From contig WQZX01000016.1 in the NCBI GenBank assembly GCA_009780515.1, forward strand, positions 1 to 49,591: a stretch of 49,591 bases of DNA, in the 5' to 3' direction. The position numbers and the translations under genes are program-made. Position 1 is the first letter of the stretch. Each line of letters opens with the position of its first letter. The DNA comes from Nocardioidaceae bacterium. GTDB taxonomy: Bacteria > Actinomycetota > Actinomycetes > Propionibacteriales > Nocardioidaceae. This document shows positions 1-6,896 of this stretch, piece by piece. A model generated the notes under the pieces. It was not told where the DNA came from and did no database searches. It saw only the letters and a program-made list of their open reading frames with translations.

Positions 1-3
1 CGG

Positions 4-77
4 AGCCGCGTGTCGGACTCGAACCGACGCCCCTTCGCTTACAAGGCGAACGCTCTGGCCAACTGAGCTAACGCGGC
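4..77 (-). tRNA. tRNA-Thr (anticodon UGU)
   Basis: On the minus strand this 74-nt stretch folds as a complete cloverleaf. The acceptor arms GCCGCGT (77-71) and ACGCGGC (11-5) pair fully, the D-arm reads TTAGCTCAGTTGG, and the T-arm contains GGTTCGAGTCC. The anticodon stem TTCGC/GCGAA encloses the loop CTTGTAA, giving anticodon TGT, which reads ACA (Thr). G1-C72 and C2-G71 match known threonyl identity elements. CCA is not encoded (CCG follows). Upstream on the minus strand there is an 8-bp hairpin (79-97) and a possible -10 TACGAT (108-103); both are weak. Confidence 0.95.
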
Positions 78-234
78 GCGTGCTCACGATGAGCACGGCG
101 ACATCGTAGTCAGGCGGACTGCCGCGACGATCGTCACTCCCAGAACCCGTCTACGGCCCGGCAGTTGGCGAACCTCACCACCTGTGCGCCACCATGTGGT
201 GCGTCCGACCCAAGCCACTCGGGAGGCCCTTTCC

Positions 235-429
235 GTGTCCGCAACCAAGACCTTCAGCCGCCGTCTGTTCCTGACCTACCAGGAGCTCATCGAGGGCAGC
301 GGTCGCGACCTCGACAGCGCGGTCGAGAAGTACGCCGCCAAGAACCGCGGCGTCGACCTCGAGCAGCAGCTGACCTTCGCGCAGTGGTTCGAGGAGACCG
401 CGCCGCCGAAGGGCGCGCGCTCGAAGTAG
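235..429 (+). CDS. small conserved-looking protein of unknown function
   Basis: This encodes 64 aa when started at GTG 235, which has GGGAGG at 221-226 eight bases upstream. A longer in-frame start at 184 has no ribosome site and adds a poorly constrained N-terminus. The product is soluble, charged and probably helical (YQELIEGSG, AVEKYAAKNRG, QLTFAQWFEE), with no cysteines, signal peptide or membrane segment. I do not recognise a family. It stands alone between tRNA-Thr and the GMC oxidoreductase. Codon use matches the neighbours, so it is probably a real gene, but no function can be assigned. Confidence 0.6.
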   Translation: MSATKTFSRRLFLTYQELIEGSGRDLDSAVEKYAAKNRGVDLEQQLTFAQWFEETAPPKGARSK

Positions 430-476
430 CGCCAGCGGGGCCGGATCCGGCCGGCGAGAACCTTTCGTGCCCAAAC

Positions 477-490
477 TAGAACGCGTTACA
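477..490. promoter_or_regulatory. KstR-like TetR operator upstream of the GMC oxidoreductase
   Basis: TAGAACGCGTTACA matches the published KstR-type consensus TnnAACnnGTTnnA at every fixed position. It ends 8 bases before the GTG start of the GMC oxidoreductase, so a bound repressor would cover the promoter or transcript start. KstR regulates sterol and lipid catabolism in mycobacteria and rhodococci. That the same regulator acts here is an inference, since many TetR proteins bind AACnnGTT cores. A related palindrome lies at 15841-15858. Confidence 0.55.
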
Positions 491-498
491 GTTCTCGG

Positions 499-2133
499 GT
501 GCGCTACAGCAACGAAGCCGACTACGTCGTCGTCGGGTCGGGCAGCTCCGGCTCCATCATCGCCGGCCGCCTGGCCGAGTCCGGCGCAAGCGTGATCCTG
601 GTCGAGCCCGGCAAGTCCGACGACCAGCTGCTCACCAAGGTCCCCGGGATGATCGGCCCGATGCACGCCGAGCCGAAGATCAAGCGGATCAACGACTGGG
701 GCCTTTACTCGGTGCCGCAGCAGCACATGGACGGCCGCAGGATGCCCGCCCCGCGCGGCAAGGTCCTCGGCGGGTCCAGCTCGGTCAACGGCATGGTCTA
801 CGTGCGCGGCAACCGGGCCAACTACGACTCGTGGGCCGCGGAGGGCAACACCGGCTGGTCCGCCGACGAGGTCAACCCGGCGTTCAAGCGCTACGAGGAC
901 TTCGAGGACGGCGAGAGCGACTACCGCGGCGCCGGCGGGCCGATCAGGATCACCCGCAGCAAGACGCCGCAGGCCGCGACGCAGCAGTTCATCGAGGCGA
1001 CCGCCCAGACGCTGAACGTCAAGATCCTCGACGACTACAATGCAGCCGAGCAGGAGGGCGTCGCCCGGATGCAGCAGAACGCCGCCGACGGTCTGCGCTA
1101 CTCCTCCGCCCGCGGCTACGTCCACCACCTGAACCCGGCGACGCTGGAGGTGCAGACCCGGGTCCAGGCGACCAAGGTCGTGGTCGAGAACGGCCGGGCC
1201 ACCGGCGTACAGGTCGTCGACCTGGACAAGGCCGGCAAGAAGGCCACCACCCACCGGTTCATCCGGGCCGGCAAGGAGGTCATCGTCTCGGCCGGCTTCA
1301 TCGGCAGCCCGCAGCTGCTGATGCTGTCCGGCATCGGCCACGCCGACCACCTGCAGAGCCTGGGCATCGATGTCGTCGCCGACCTGCCGGTGGGCGACAA
1401 CCTGCACGACCACCTGTTCCACCCGCTGACCTTCCACGTGCCGTCGGTGACCCACCGGGGCACGCCCGGCTACTTCGCCCGGGGCCTGCTCAAGGAGAAG
1501 ACCCGCGGTGGCTCGTTCCTCGCCAACTCGGTCTTCGAGTCGGTCGGCTTCGTCCGGACCTCCTTCGCCGGCGACGGTCCGCCGGACCTGCAGCTGCACA
1601 TGCTGCCGTGGGCCTACCCGAGCCCCAACCAGGACGCCCCGGTCCGCCACGACGTCGACCCGCGCCCGGCCATGACGGTCTTCTCGACGCTCATCTACCC
1701 GCGCAGCCGCGGCACCCTGCGGCTCGCGACGTCCGACCCGCTGGCCTCGCCCCTTATCGACTACGGCTACTTCAGCGAGCCGGACGACGTCAGCGTTCTC
1801 GCCGAGGGCACCGAGATGATCCGGGAGATCATGGGCTCCGCGGCGTTGGCCGCTGCCGTCGCCGGCCCGATCCACCCGGAGGCCTCGCTCGAGGGCGACG
1901 CGCTGCGTGCCGCCCTCAAGGAACGGTCGACGTCGGTCTACCACGGCGTCGGCACCTGCCGGATGGGCGTCGACGAGCGGGCGGTCGTGACGCCCGAGCT
2001 CGAGGTGCGCGGTGTCGAGGGCCTGCGGGTAGCAGACGCCTCGATCATGCCGTCGATCACCGGCGGCAACACCAACGCGCCCTGCTACATGATCGGCGAG
2101 CGCGCCGTCGACTTCATCCTGGGCCGCGCATGA
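499..2133 (+). CDS. GMC-family FAD-dependent oxidoreductase
   Basis: A 544-aa flavoprotein of the glucose-methanol-choline family, which oxidises alcohols to aldehydes or ketones using FAD. The N-terminal dinucleotide fold reads VVVGSGSSGSIIAGRLAE, followed by the GMC signature GKVLGGSSSVNGMVYVRG and a second signature at GFIGSPQLLMLSGIG. The C-terminal catalytic region contains VYHGVGTCRMG and the GGNTNAP motif, supplying the usual His and Asn. The GTG start at 499 lies 8 bases after a KstR-like operator and has no clear Shine-Dalgarno sequence, so the message may be leaderless. The stop overlaps the start of the next dehydrogenase (ATGA), giving an alcohol-to-aldehyde-to-acid pair. The substrate cannot be told; choline or sterol specificity is not shown. 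Confidence 0.9.
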   Translation: MRYSNEADYVVVGSGSSGSIIAGRLAESGASVILVEPGKSDDQLLTKVPGMIGPMHAEPKIKRINDWGLYSVPQQHMDGRRMPAPRGKVLGGSSSVNGMVYVRGNRANYDSWAAEGNTGWSADEVNPAFKRYEDFEDGESDYRGAGGPIRITRSKTPQAATQQFIEATAQTLNVKILDDYNAAEQEGVARMQQNAADGLRYSSARGYVHHLNPATLEVQTRVQATKVVVENGRATGVQVVDLDKAGKKATTHRFIRAGKEVIVSAGFIGSPQLLMLSGIGHADHLQSLGIDVVADLPVGDNLHDHLFHPLTFHVPSVTHRGTPGYFARGLLKEKTRGGSFLANSVFESVGFVRTSFAGDGPPDLQLHMLPWAYPSPNQDAPVRHDVDPRPAMTVFSTLIYPRSRGTLRLATSDPLASPLIDYGYFSEPDDVSVLAEGTEMIREIMGSAALAAAVAGPIHPEASLEGDALRAALKERSTSVYHGVGTCRMGVDERAVVTPELEVRGVEGLRVADASIMPSITGGNTNAPCYMIGERAVDFILGRA

Positions 2134-3692
2134 GCGCGCCCACCAGGCCCGCGGGCCTCACCGACGACTTCCTGGAGGGCCTCGTACGCCGGGTGCCCGG
2201 CCGCACCGGCGCCACCTGGAAGCTGACCGAGGTCTACACCGGCGAGGTGCTGGTCGAGCTGCCCCAGTCGACCCCGGAGGACATCGAGGACGCCTTCGCC
2301 CGGGCCCGCGCCGCGCAGGAGCTCTGGGCGCGCTGGCCGGTCAAGAAGCGCCTGGAGGTCTTCCACCGCGCCCACACCCTGCTGCTCGACAACGCGCTGA
2401 CCACAGCGGACCTGATCCAGGCCGAGAGCGGCAAGAACCGGCGGATGGCGATCGAGGAGACCTGCGATCCGCCGATGGTGATCAGCCACTACCTCAAGCG
2501 GGCCGCCAAGCTGCTCGCGCCGACCAGGCACGGCGGTCCGATCCCGTTCGTCTCCTCCTCGACCGAGGTCCGGGTGCCCAAGGGCGTCGTCGGGATCATC
2601 GCGCCGTGGAACTTCCCCTTCGCCACCGGGCTGTCCGACGCCATCCCCGCGCTGATGGCCGGCAACGCCGTGGTGGTCAAGCCGGACAACAAGACGGCGC
2701 TGTCGCCGCTGTTCGGCATCAGGCTCCTGGAAGAGGCTGGGCTCCCTCCGGGCCTCTTCCAGGTCGTGTGTGGTGAGGGGCCCGACGTCGGGCCGACCCT
2801 CATCGACAACGCCGACTACGTCATGTTCACCGGGTCCACCGCGACCGGTCGCGTGATCGGCGAGCGGGCCGGGCGCAACCTGATCGGCTGCTGCCTCGAG
2901 CTCGGCGGCAAGAACCCGATGATCGTCCTCGACGACGTCGACAAGGCGGAGTGGCTGGAGTCGACGGTCTTCGGCGCCTTCGGCAACACGGGTCAGATCT
3001 GCATGCACATCGAGCGGATCTACCTCCCCGAGTCGCGGTACGACGAGCTCAGGTCGGCCTTCGTGGAGCGGGCCGCCAGCCTGAGCATCGGGGCGTCGTA
3101 CGACTTCGGGCCGGAGATCGGCTCGCTCGTCTCGCCCGACCACATGGAGCGGGTCGCCTCGCACGTCGCGGACGCGGTCGGCAAGGGTGCGACCGTGCTC
3201 ACCGGGGGCAAGGCGCGGCCCGACATCGGTCCGGCCTTCTTCGAGCCGACGGTGCTCGAGGGCGTCACCAAGGACATGCTGGCCGGGTCGGTGGAGACCT
3301 TCGGCCCGGTCGTCGGTCTCTACCCCTACCGCTCGGTCGACGAGGCGGTCCGGCTCGCCAACGACACCGACTACGGCCTCAACGCCTCGATCTGGAGCGG
3401 GAACCTCGAGAACGCTGAGCGGATCGCCGCGCGGATCGAGTCCGGCAACGTCAACATCAACGACGCGCTCGCCACGGCGTACGCCTCCAAGGGCTCGCCC
3501 TCCGGCGGCGTCAAGAGCTCCGGCGTCGGCGCCCGCCACGGCGACCAGGGCCTGCTGAAGTACACCGACGCCAAGAACGTCGCGGTGCTCAAGAAGCAGG
3601 TCCTCGGCGCCCGCCCCGGCCAGGACTACGACGGCTACGTCAAGCAGATGCTGAGCTCGTTGAAGCTCATGAAGAAGCTCCACGTGCGTTGA
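2130..3692 (+). CDS. gabD2: NAD(P)+-dependent succinic-semialdehyde dehydrogenase family protein
   Basis: A 520-aa aldehyde dehydrogenase. Visible motifs are the Rossmann strand VGIIAPWNFPF, the cofactor lysine in VVVKPDNKT, the FTGSTATG turn, the general base Glu257 in ELGGKNP, and the catalytic Cys291 in GNTGQICMH. Length and overall sequence resemble mycobacterial GabD2, which oxidises succinic semialdehyde to succinate; other aldehydes are possible. ATG 2130 overlaps the stop of the GMC oxidoreductase by four bases, so the two are translationally coupled and probably act in sequence, with this enzyme removing the aldehyde made upstream. Its own stop codon lies within a long hairpin (3689-3735) that is also the end of the convergent gene. 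Confidence 0.88.
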   Translation: MSAPTRPAGLTDDFLEGLVRRVPGRTGATWKLTEVYTGEVLVELPQSTPEDIEDAFARARAAQELWARWPVKKRLEVFHRAHTLLLDNALTTADLIQAESGKNRRMAIEETCDPPMVISHYLKRAAKLLAPTRHGGPIPFVSSSTEVRVPKGVVGIIAPWNFPFATGLSDAIPALMAGNAVVVKPDNKTALSPLFGIRLLEEAGLPPGLFQVVCGEGPDVGPTLIDNADYVMFTGSTATGRVIGERAGRNLIGCCLELGGKNPMIVLDDVDKAEWLESTVFGAFGNTGQICMHIERIYLPESRYDELRSAFVERAASLSIGASYDFGPEIGSLVSPDHMERVASHVADAVGKGATVLTGGKARPDIGPAFFEPTVLEGVTKDMLAGSVETFGPVVGLYPYRSVDEAVRLANDTDYGLNASIWSGNLENAERIAARIESGNVNINDALATAYASKGSPSGGVKSSGVGARHGDQGLLKYTDAKNVAVLKKQVLGARPGQDYDGYVKQMLSSLKLMKKLHVR

Positions 3693-3735
3693 CCTGCGCT
3701 GCGGTGTCAGCAGGTGACACCGCAGCGCAGGTCAA
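3689..3735. terminator. 21-bp-stem hairpin, shared bidirectional terminator (copy 1 of a duplicated palindrome)
   Basis: The arms 3689-3709 and 3715-3735 are perfectly complementary over 21 bp with a 5-base loop. The palindrome supplies the stop codon of the aldehyde dehydrogenase (3690-3692) and the last codons and stop of the convergent DUF559 gene. No T-tract follows. A near copy with the same right flank (AAGCGCCC) lies at 4749-4793. Confidence 0.8.
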
Positions 3736-4684
3736 GCGCCCGGCGGGCAGTCGGGCACGTGATCAGGGTGCCCTGCCACCCTCGGCGGCGGAGGATGCGC
3801 GCGATCCACGCGGCCGTCGCGCACTGGCCGCCGAAGACCAGGCCGTAGGTGACCCGCGCGGTCAGCCCGTCGGAGATCGCCAGCTCGGCGAGGTCCCGGC
3901 GGGCGTCGGCATCGCGGGCGCGGGGCCGCTCGTGGAGGAGGCCGTCGAGCTCCACGACGAGCCCCTGGTCGTCGTACCTCACGTCCTGGAGGGTGACGCC
4001 GCCGGTGGCGGTGCTCCGCCTCTGACGCGCGCCTGTCGGGAGGCCGTGGGCGCGCTCGACGCGGTGCAGGTAGCCGCGCTCGAGCACCGAGCATGCGCCC
4101 GTTCGTGCGTCGGCCAGCAGCGCGGCGAGGGTACGACGACCGGCGACCCGCCCGCGCCCGGCGAGCGACTGCTCGATCCTCGCCACGGAGGTACGGCGGG
4201 AGTGGATGACGGTGCACAGCGTGGTGAACGCGGAGGCGACGTCGTCCTGCCCGATCGCTCGCGACATCACGTCGATCGTCGCGTGCTCCAACCGGACCCT
4301 CGGCGGGCTGGCCCGCCAGTCGACGCGGGCATCGATGCCGCCGATCCGGTGGACGACCGCGTGGGGAGGACGCCGGACGGTGCGGTCGTCGGCGATGACC
4401 ACCTGGACCGCGAAGCCAGGGTGGTCCGGCAGTGCGCTCTCGAAGCCCAGCGCCGCGGGCCAGGCGGCGAGCACCGCGACCCACTCCTGCTGGGCCCGGG
4501 TCGCACGGCCGTTGTGGTCTGCGTAGACGCCGGGGTGGATCTGGAAGAGCTCGCGACGTCGGAGCATCCTGCGGAGATCGTTCGGAGTGGCGCCCATCGC
4601 GAGCAGCTGCCGGCGGGAGACCACGCCGTCCTGCAGCCGGCGCAGCAGGTGCTGGAGGTCGGGGTGGCCGATGCCGAACGTCAT
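3707..4684 (-). CDS. AbiEi-type winged-helix plus DUF559 (Vsr-like) domain protein
   Basis: A 325-aa protein when started at ATG 4684 (MTFGIGHPDL); a longer in-frame extension to 4720 looks non-native. The N-terminus (about 1-55) has the winged-helix pattern VVSRRQLLAMGAT...LFQIHPGVYADH seen in AbiEi-family antitoxin-like proteins. The C-terminal part contains LVVELDG followed by a conserved His/Arg/Asp stretch, the DUF559 pattern related to very-short-patch-repair endonucleases. Such fusions are common and often multicopy in actinobacteria; their role is not established. No AbiEii-type nucleotidyltransferase partner lies nearby. The gene is bracketed by two copies of one hairpin repeat, and its C-terminal residues are encoded by the first. 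Confidence 0.72.
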   Translation of the reverse strand: MTFGIGHPDLQHLLRRLQDGVVSRRQLLAMGATPNDLRRMLRRRELFQIHPGVYADHNGRATRAQQEWVAVLAAWPAALGFESALPDHPGFAVQVVIADDRTVRRPPHAVVHRIGGIDARVDWRASPPRVRLEHATIDVMSRAIGQDDVASAFTTLCTVIHSRRTSVARIEQSLAGRGRVAGRRTLAALLADARTGACSVLERGYLHRVERAHGLPTGARQRRSTATGGVTLQDVRYDDQGLVVELDGLLHERPRARDADARRDLAELAISDGLTARVTYGLVFGGQCATAAWIARILRRRGWQGTLITCPTARRALDLRCGVTC

Positions 4685-4748
4685 CCGGGAAGCGTGACGC
4701 CTCGCCGGGCAGCGCGCCACGCTCCGTCGCGTGCCTGTGGAAAAGCAG

Positions 4749-4793
4749 TGACCTGCGCTGCGGTGTCAGCGTGTGCCACCGCAGCGCAGGTCA
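4749..4793. repeat. hairpin repeat, copy 2 (17-bp stem), 3' of hsp20
   Basis: The arms 4749-4765 and 4777-4793 pair perfectly with an 11-base loop. The arm sequence is the same as in the 3689-3735 hairpin, and the downstream flank AAGCGCCC is also shared, so this is a direct duplication rather than a chance terminator. It sits between hsp20 and the DUF559 gene (both minus strand) and could terminate hsp20 transcription. Confidence 0.78.
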
Positions 4794-4813
4794 AGCGCCC
4801 CGGGTCCCTGGGG

Positions 4814-5257
4814 TCAGGCCTCGATCGCCTCGTGCTCGGTGGCGGGGGCGAGGCCGGCGACCTGGATCTTGCGCGGCTTGGCCTTCTCGGCGACCGGTAC
4901 GACGAGCCGCAGCACGCCAGCGTCGTACGCCGCCTCGATGCTCTCGAGGTCGAGGTTGTCGCCGAGGACGAGCTGACGGCTGAACTGGCCGTGGACCCGC
5001 TCGGAGGCGAGGCGCTGCCAGTCGCCGTTGCCGGCGACGCGCTCCGCCTTCACGGTCAGCACGTTGCGCTCGACGTCGATGTCGATGCTCTCCGGGCTGA
5101 CCCCCGGGAGGTCGAACTCGATGACGAAGCGCTCGCCCTCGCGCCAGGCGTCCATCGGCATGACGGCGGGCCGGTTGGTGGTGCCCAGGCCGCTGCCGAG
5201 CAGCTGGTTGGTGAGGCGGTCGAGGTCGCGGAACGGGTCGGTGGTGCGCAGCAACAT
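4814..5257 (-). CDS. Hsp20/alpha-crystallin small heat-shock protein
   Basis: A 147-aa small heat-shock chaperone that holds unfolding proteins in the cytoplasm. An N-terminal segment ([20 protein letters not shown]) precedes the alpha-crystallin domain at about residues 40-130, with the typical strands [19 protein letters not shown] and [20 protein letters not shown] 5257 is chosen because AAGGAGGAG lies just upstream on the minus strand; a longer reading to 5305 has no such site. It is transcribed away from the HspR-like MerR gene and has a strong-looking promoter at 5339-5311, so control by that neighbour is likely. A hairpin repeat lies just beyond its stop. Confidence 0.93.
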   Translation of the reverse strand: MLLRTTDPFRDLDRLTNQLLGSGLGTTNRPAVMPMDAWREGERFVIEFDLPGVSPESIDIDVERNVLTVKAERVAGNGDWQRLASERVHGQFSRQLVLGDNLDLESIEAAYDAGVLRLVVPVAEKAKPRKIQVAGLAPATEHEAIEA

Positions 5258-5310
5258 GGGAATCTCCTCCTTCGTGGTGGCTCGTGGCCGAGTCGATATC
5301 TGCAACAGTT

Positions 5311-5339
5311 GTTATAGGTCATCTGTTCCTGACATTCAA
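5311..5339 (-). promoter_or_regulatory. hsp20 promoter with possible HspR half-site
   Basis: On the minus strand the -35 TTGAAT (5339-5334) and the -10 TATAAC (5316-5311) are exactly 17 bp apart. The -35 with its preceding C reads CTTGAAT, close to the CTTGAGT half-site of the HAIR operator bound by HspR. CAACTGTTG (5310-5302) just downstream is an odd-length inverted repeat and a second operator candidate. Confidence 0.6.
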
Positions 5340-5353
5340 GGTACGGTGGGCCT

Positions 5354-5647
5354 GTGAGTGAGCGGACGCGCGGTGTCTATGCCATCTCGGTCGCGGCCGA
5401 GATCGTGGACATGCAGGTGCAGAACCTGCGCGTCTACGAGCGCCGCGGCCTGCTCACGCCGACCCGCTCGTCCGGCGGCACCCGCCTCTACAGCCGGGCC
5501 GACGTCGAGACGCTGCACCGCATCCGCGACCTGCTCGCCGACGGGCTCAATCTCGCCGGCATCCGCAAGGTCCTCGAGCTCGAGGACGAGGTCGCACGGC
5601 TGCGGAGGAAGCTCGATTCACGACACCAGGTCCGGAACCACGGCTGA
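5354..5647 (+). CDS. HspR-like MerR-family regulator
   Basis: A 97-aa regulator beginning at GTG 5354. The sequence YAISVAAEIVDMQVQNLRVY, ERRGLLTPTRSSGGTRLYS and GLNLAGIRKVLELEDEV closely follows the MerR winged-helix pattern of HspR, the repressor of heat-shock genes. A short C-terminal coiled coil (EDEVARLRRKLDSR) would mediate dimerisation. It is shorter than typical HspR proteins (about 125-150 aa) because it lacks a C-terminal extension. The divergent placement opposite hsp20, with a 96-bp shared promoter region, suggests it controls hsp20 and itself. No dnaK operon is nearby, so this is a stand-alone hsp20-linked copy. No cysteines are present, so metal sensing is unlikely. Confidence 0.85.
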   Translation: MSERTRGVYAISVAAEIVDMQVQNLRVYERRGLLTPTRSSGGTRLYSRADVETLHRIRDLLADGLNLAGIRKVLELEDEVARLRRKLDSRHQVRNHG

Positions 5648-5808
5648 GGCGACGCGGGCGATGTCTCGCCCCGGGTGGGCGCGATGCGCGCGTGGCGACG
5701 GCTGTCGCGGGCGGCTCGCCTTGGGCACGGCGGCCGACAGCTGCGACCTCGACGACGGGCATGGCTTCGTGGGCTCCGCGCCGGTCGGGTCCGTCGTGGG
5801 CTGAGCGG

Positions 5809-6507
5809 CTACTCCCGGATCGTCCAGTCGACCGGCTCCGCGCCCTGCTCGACCAGCAGCGCGTTGACCCGGCTGAACGGCCGGGACCCGAAGAACCCCC
5901 GCGACGCCGAGAGCGGCGAGGGGTGGGCCGACTCGACGTACGGGATGGGGCCGAGGTGGGGCTTGAGCGAGCCGGCGTCGCGCCCCCACAGCACCGCAGC
6001 CATCGGTACGCCGGACTCCGCCCGCCGGACCAGCGCCGTGATCGCGCAGGCGGTGACGTGCTCCCAACCCTGGCCGCGGTGGGAGGCGGGCTCGCCGGGC
6101 CGGACGGTCAGCACCCTGTTGAGCAGCATGACGCCCTGCTCGGTCCAGGCGGTCAGGTCGCCGTGCTGCGGGCCCGTCACGCCGACGTCGTTGCCGAGCT
6201 CGCGGTAGATGTTGGCCAGCGACCGGGGGATCGGCCGCACCTCCCGGTCGACCGCGAAGCAGAGCCCGATCGGGTGCCCGGGCGTCGGGTAGGGGTCCTG
6301 CCCGACGACCAGCACGCGCACCGACGCGAGCGGCGTCCGGAACGCGCGGAAGATCGCGTCGCCCGCGGGCAGGTAGGTGCGTCCGGCCGCGATCTCCTCG
6401 CGAAGGAAGCCGCCCAGCGCGGCGACCCTGTCCTCGACCGGCGCGAGCGCCTCGGCCCAGTCCTCGGCCATCAGGCCCTTGTCCACGAGTCCGGCCAGCG
6501 CGCCCAT
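5809..6507 (-). CDS. ung: uracil-DNA glycosylase, family 1
   Basis: A 232-aa enzyme that removes uracil from DNA to start base-excision repair. The water-activating motif [10 protein letters not shown] carries catalytic Asp71, followed by GLCFAV for uracil stacking and the C-terminal DNA-intercalation motif [11 protein letters not shown]. Length fits the family. Both ATG 6507 and an internal ATG 6471 (MAEDWAEAL) are possible starts; the longer is given here. It is transcribed alone. The 161 bp between it and the MerR gene contains no convincing gene. Confidence 0.95.
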   Translation of the reverse strand: MGALAGLVDKGLMAEDWAEALAPVEDRVAALGGFLREEIAAGRTYLPAGDAIFRAFRTPLASVRVLVVGQDPYPTPGHPIGLCFAVDREVRPIPRSLANIYRELGNDVGVTGPQHGDLTAWTEQGVMLLNRVLTVRPGEPASHRGQGWEHVTACAITALVRRAESGVPMAAVLWGRDAGSLKPHLGPIPYVESAHPSPLSASRGFFGSRPFSRVNALLVEQGAEPVDWTIRE

Positions 6508-6896
6508 GCCCGCGAGACTAGCCTCGCCCGTCGTCCGCCCAGGCTTCGCCCGGATCCGGTCGAGCGGTTCGGGCGGCGGTGGTCGCGCGTCCGACCCAGG
6601 AGAAGGAGGCTCCTCCGCGGCGCCCCTCTCCCTCCGAGGGGCGCCACCGATGGCATGCCCGCGAGGGCGCGCCGAAGGAGTAGCTCCGACGCGGATCTCG
6701 AGCCCTGCTGGTCCTTCCGGGGCACTCCATGACGGGGCCTTCCGGACGGGGCTCCCTCCAGCGGTATCGAGATCCGCGTCGGTAGTGAGAAATCTATGGA
6801 ATCCGCGCCGCCCGCGAATCAGGCAGACGTCCGATCCGATCTAGTCATTTGTGACTAGAGGCCCCGGGCGGACGTCCCGGGCATCCGGGACGGTCC
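6508..6896. other. 389-bp non-coding region with several inverted repeats
   Basis: No reading frame here looks like a protein. Structures seen are a 10-bp stem hairpin at 6619-6645 (7-base loop), the long inverted repeat at 6686-6782 listed separately, a small palindrome CTAGTCA-N4-TGACTAG at 6841-6858, and G/C-rich self-complementary sequence at 6861-6895 that could terminate the hydrolase gene. The stretch 6780-6860 is visibly less G/C-rich than its surroundings. Confidence 0.6.
6686..6782. repeat. inverted repeat with 16-bp perfect arms (REP-like)
   Basis: CCGACGCGGATCTCGA at 6686-6701 is the exact reverse complement of 6767-6782, and homology continues inward to CTGG/CCAG. The 65-base interior carries two similar GGGGC/CCTTCCGG segments. 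The arms resemble the dispersed intergenic repeats of actinobacteria containing TCTCGATACC and CCAGCGG. No transposase is present. Confidence 0.6.

Noticed and set aside
175..1944. 589-codon open frame on the minus strand opposite the GMC oxidoreductase
   Set aside because: It is a shadow frame created by strong GC3 bias. The translation is low-complexity in Arg, Val, Gly and Asp without motifs, while the plus strand has a full GMC enzyme.
3707..4684. Complete AbiE-type toxin-antitoxin pair
   Set aside because: Only the AbiEi-like winged-helix/DUF559 protein is present. No nucleotidyltransferase toxin gene lies on either side.
6377..6844. 155-codon plus-strand frame over the ung start and the following non-coding region
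   Set aside because: It overlaps ung antisense and continues through inverted repeats. Residue composition is not protein-like and there is no ribosome site.
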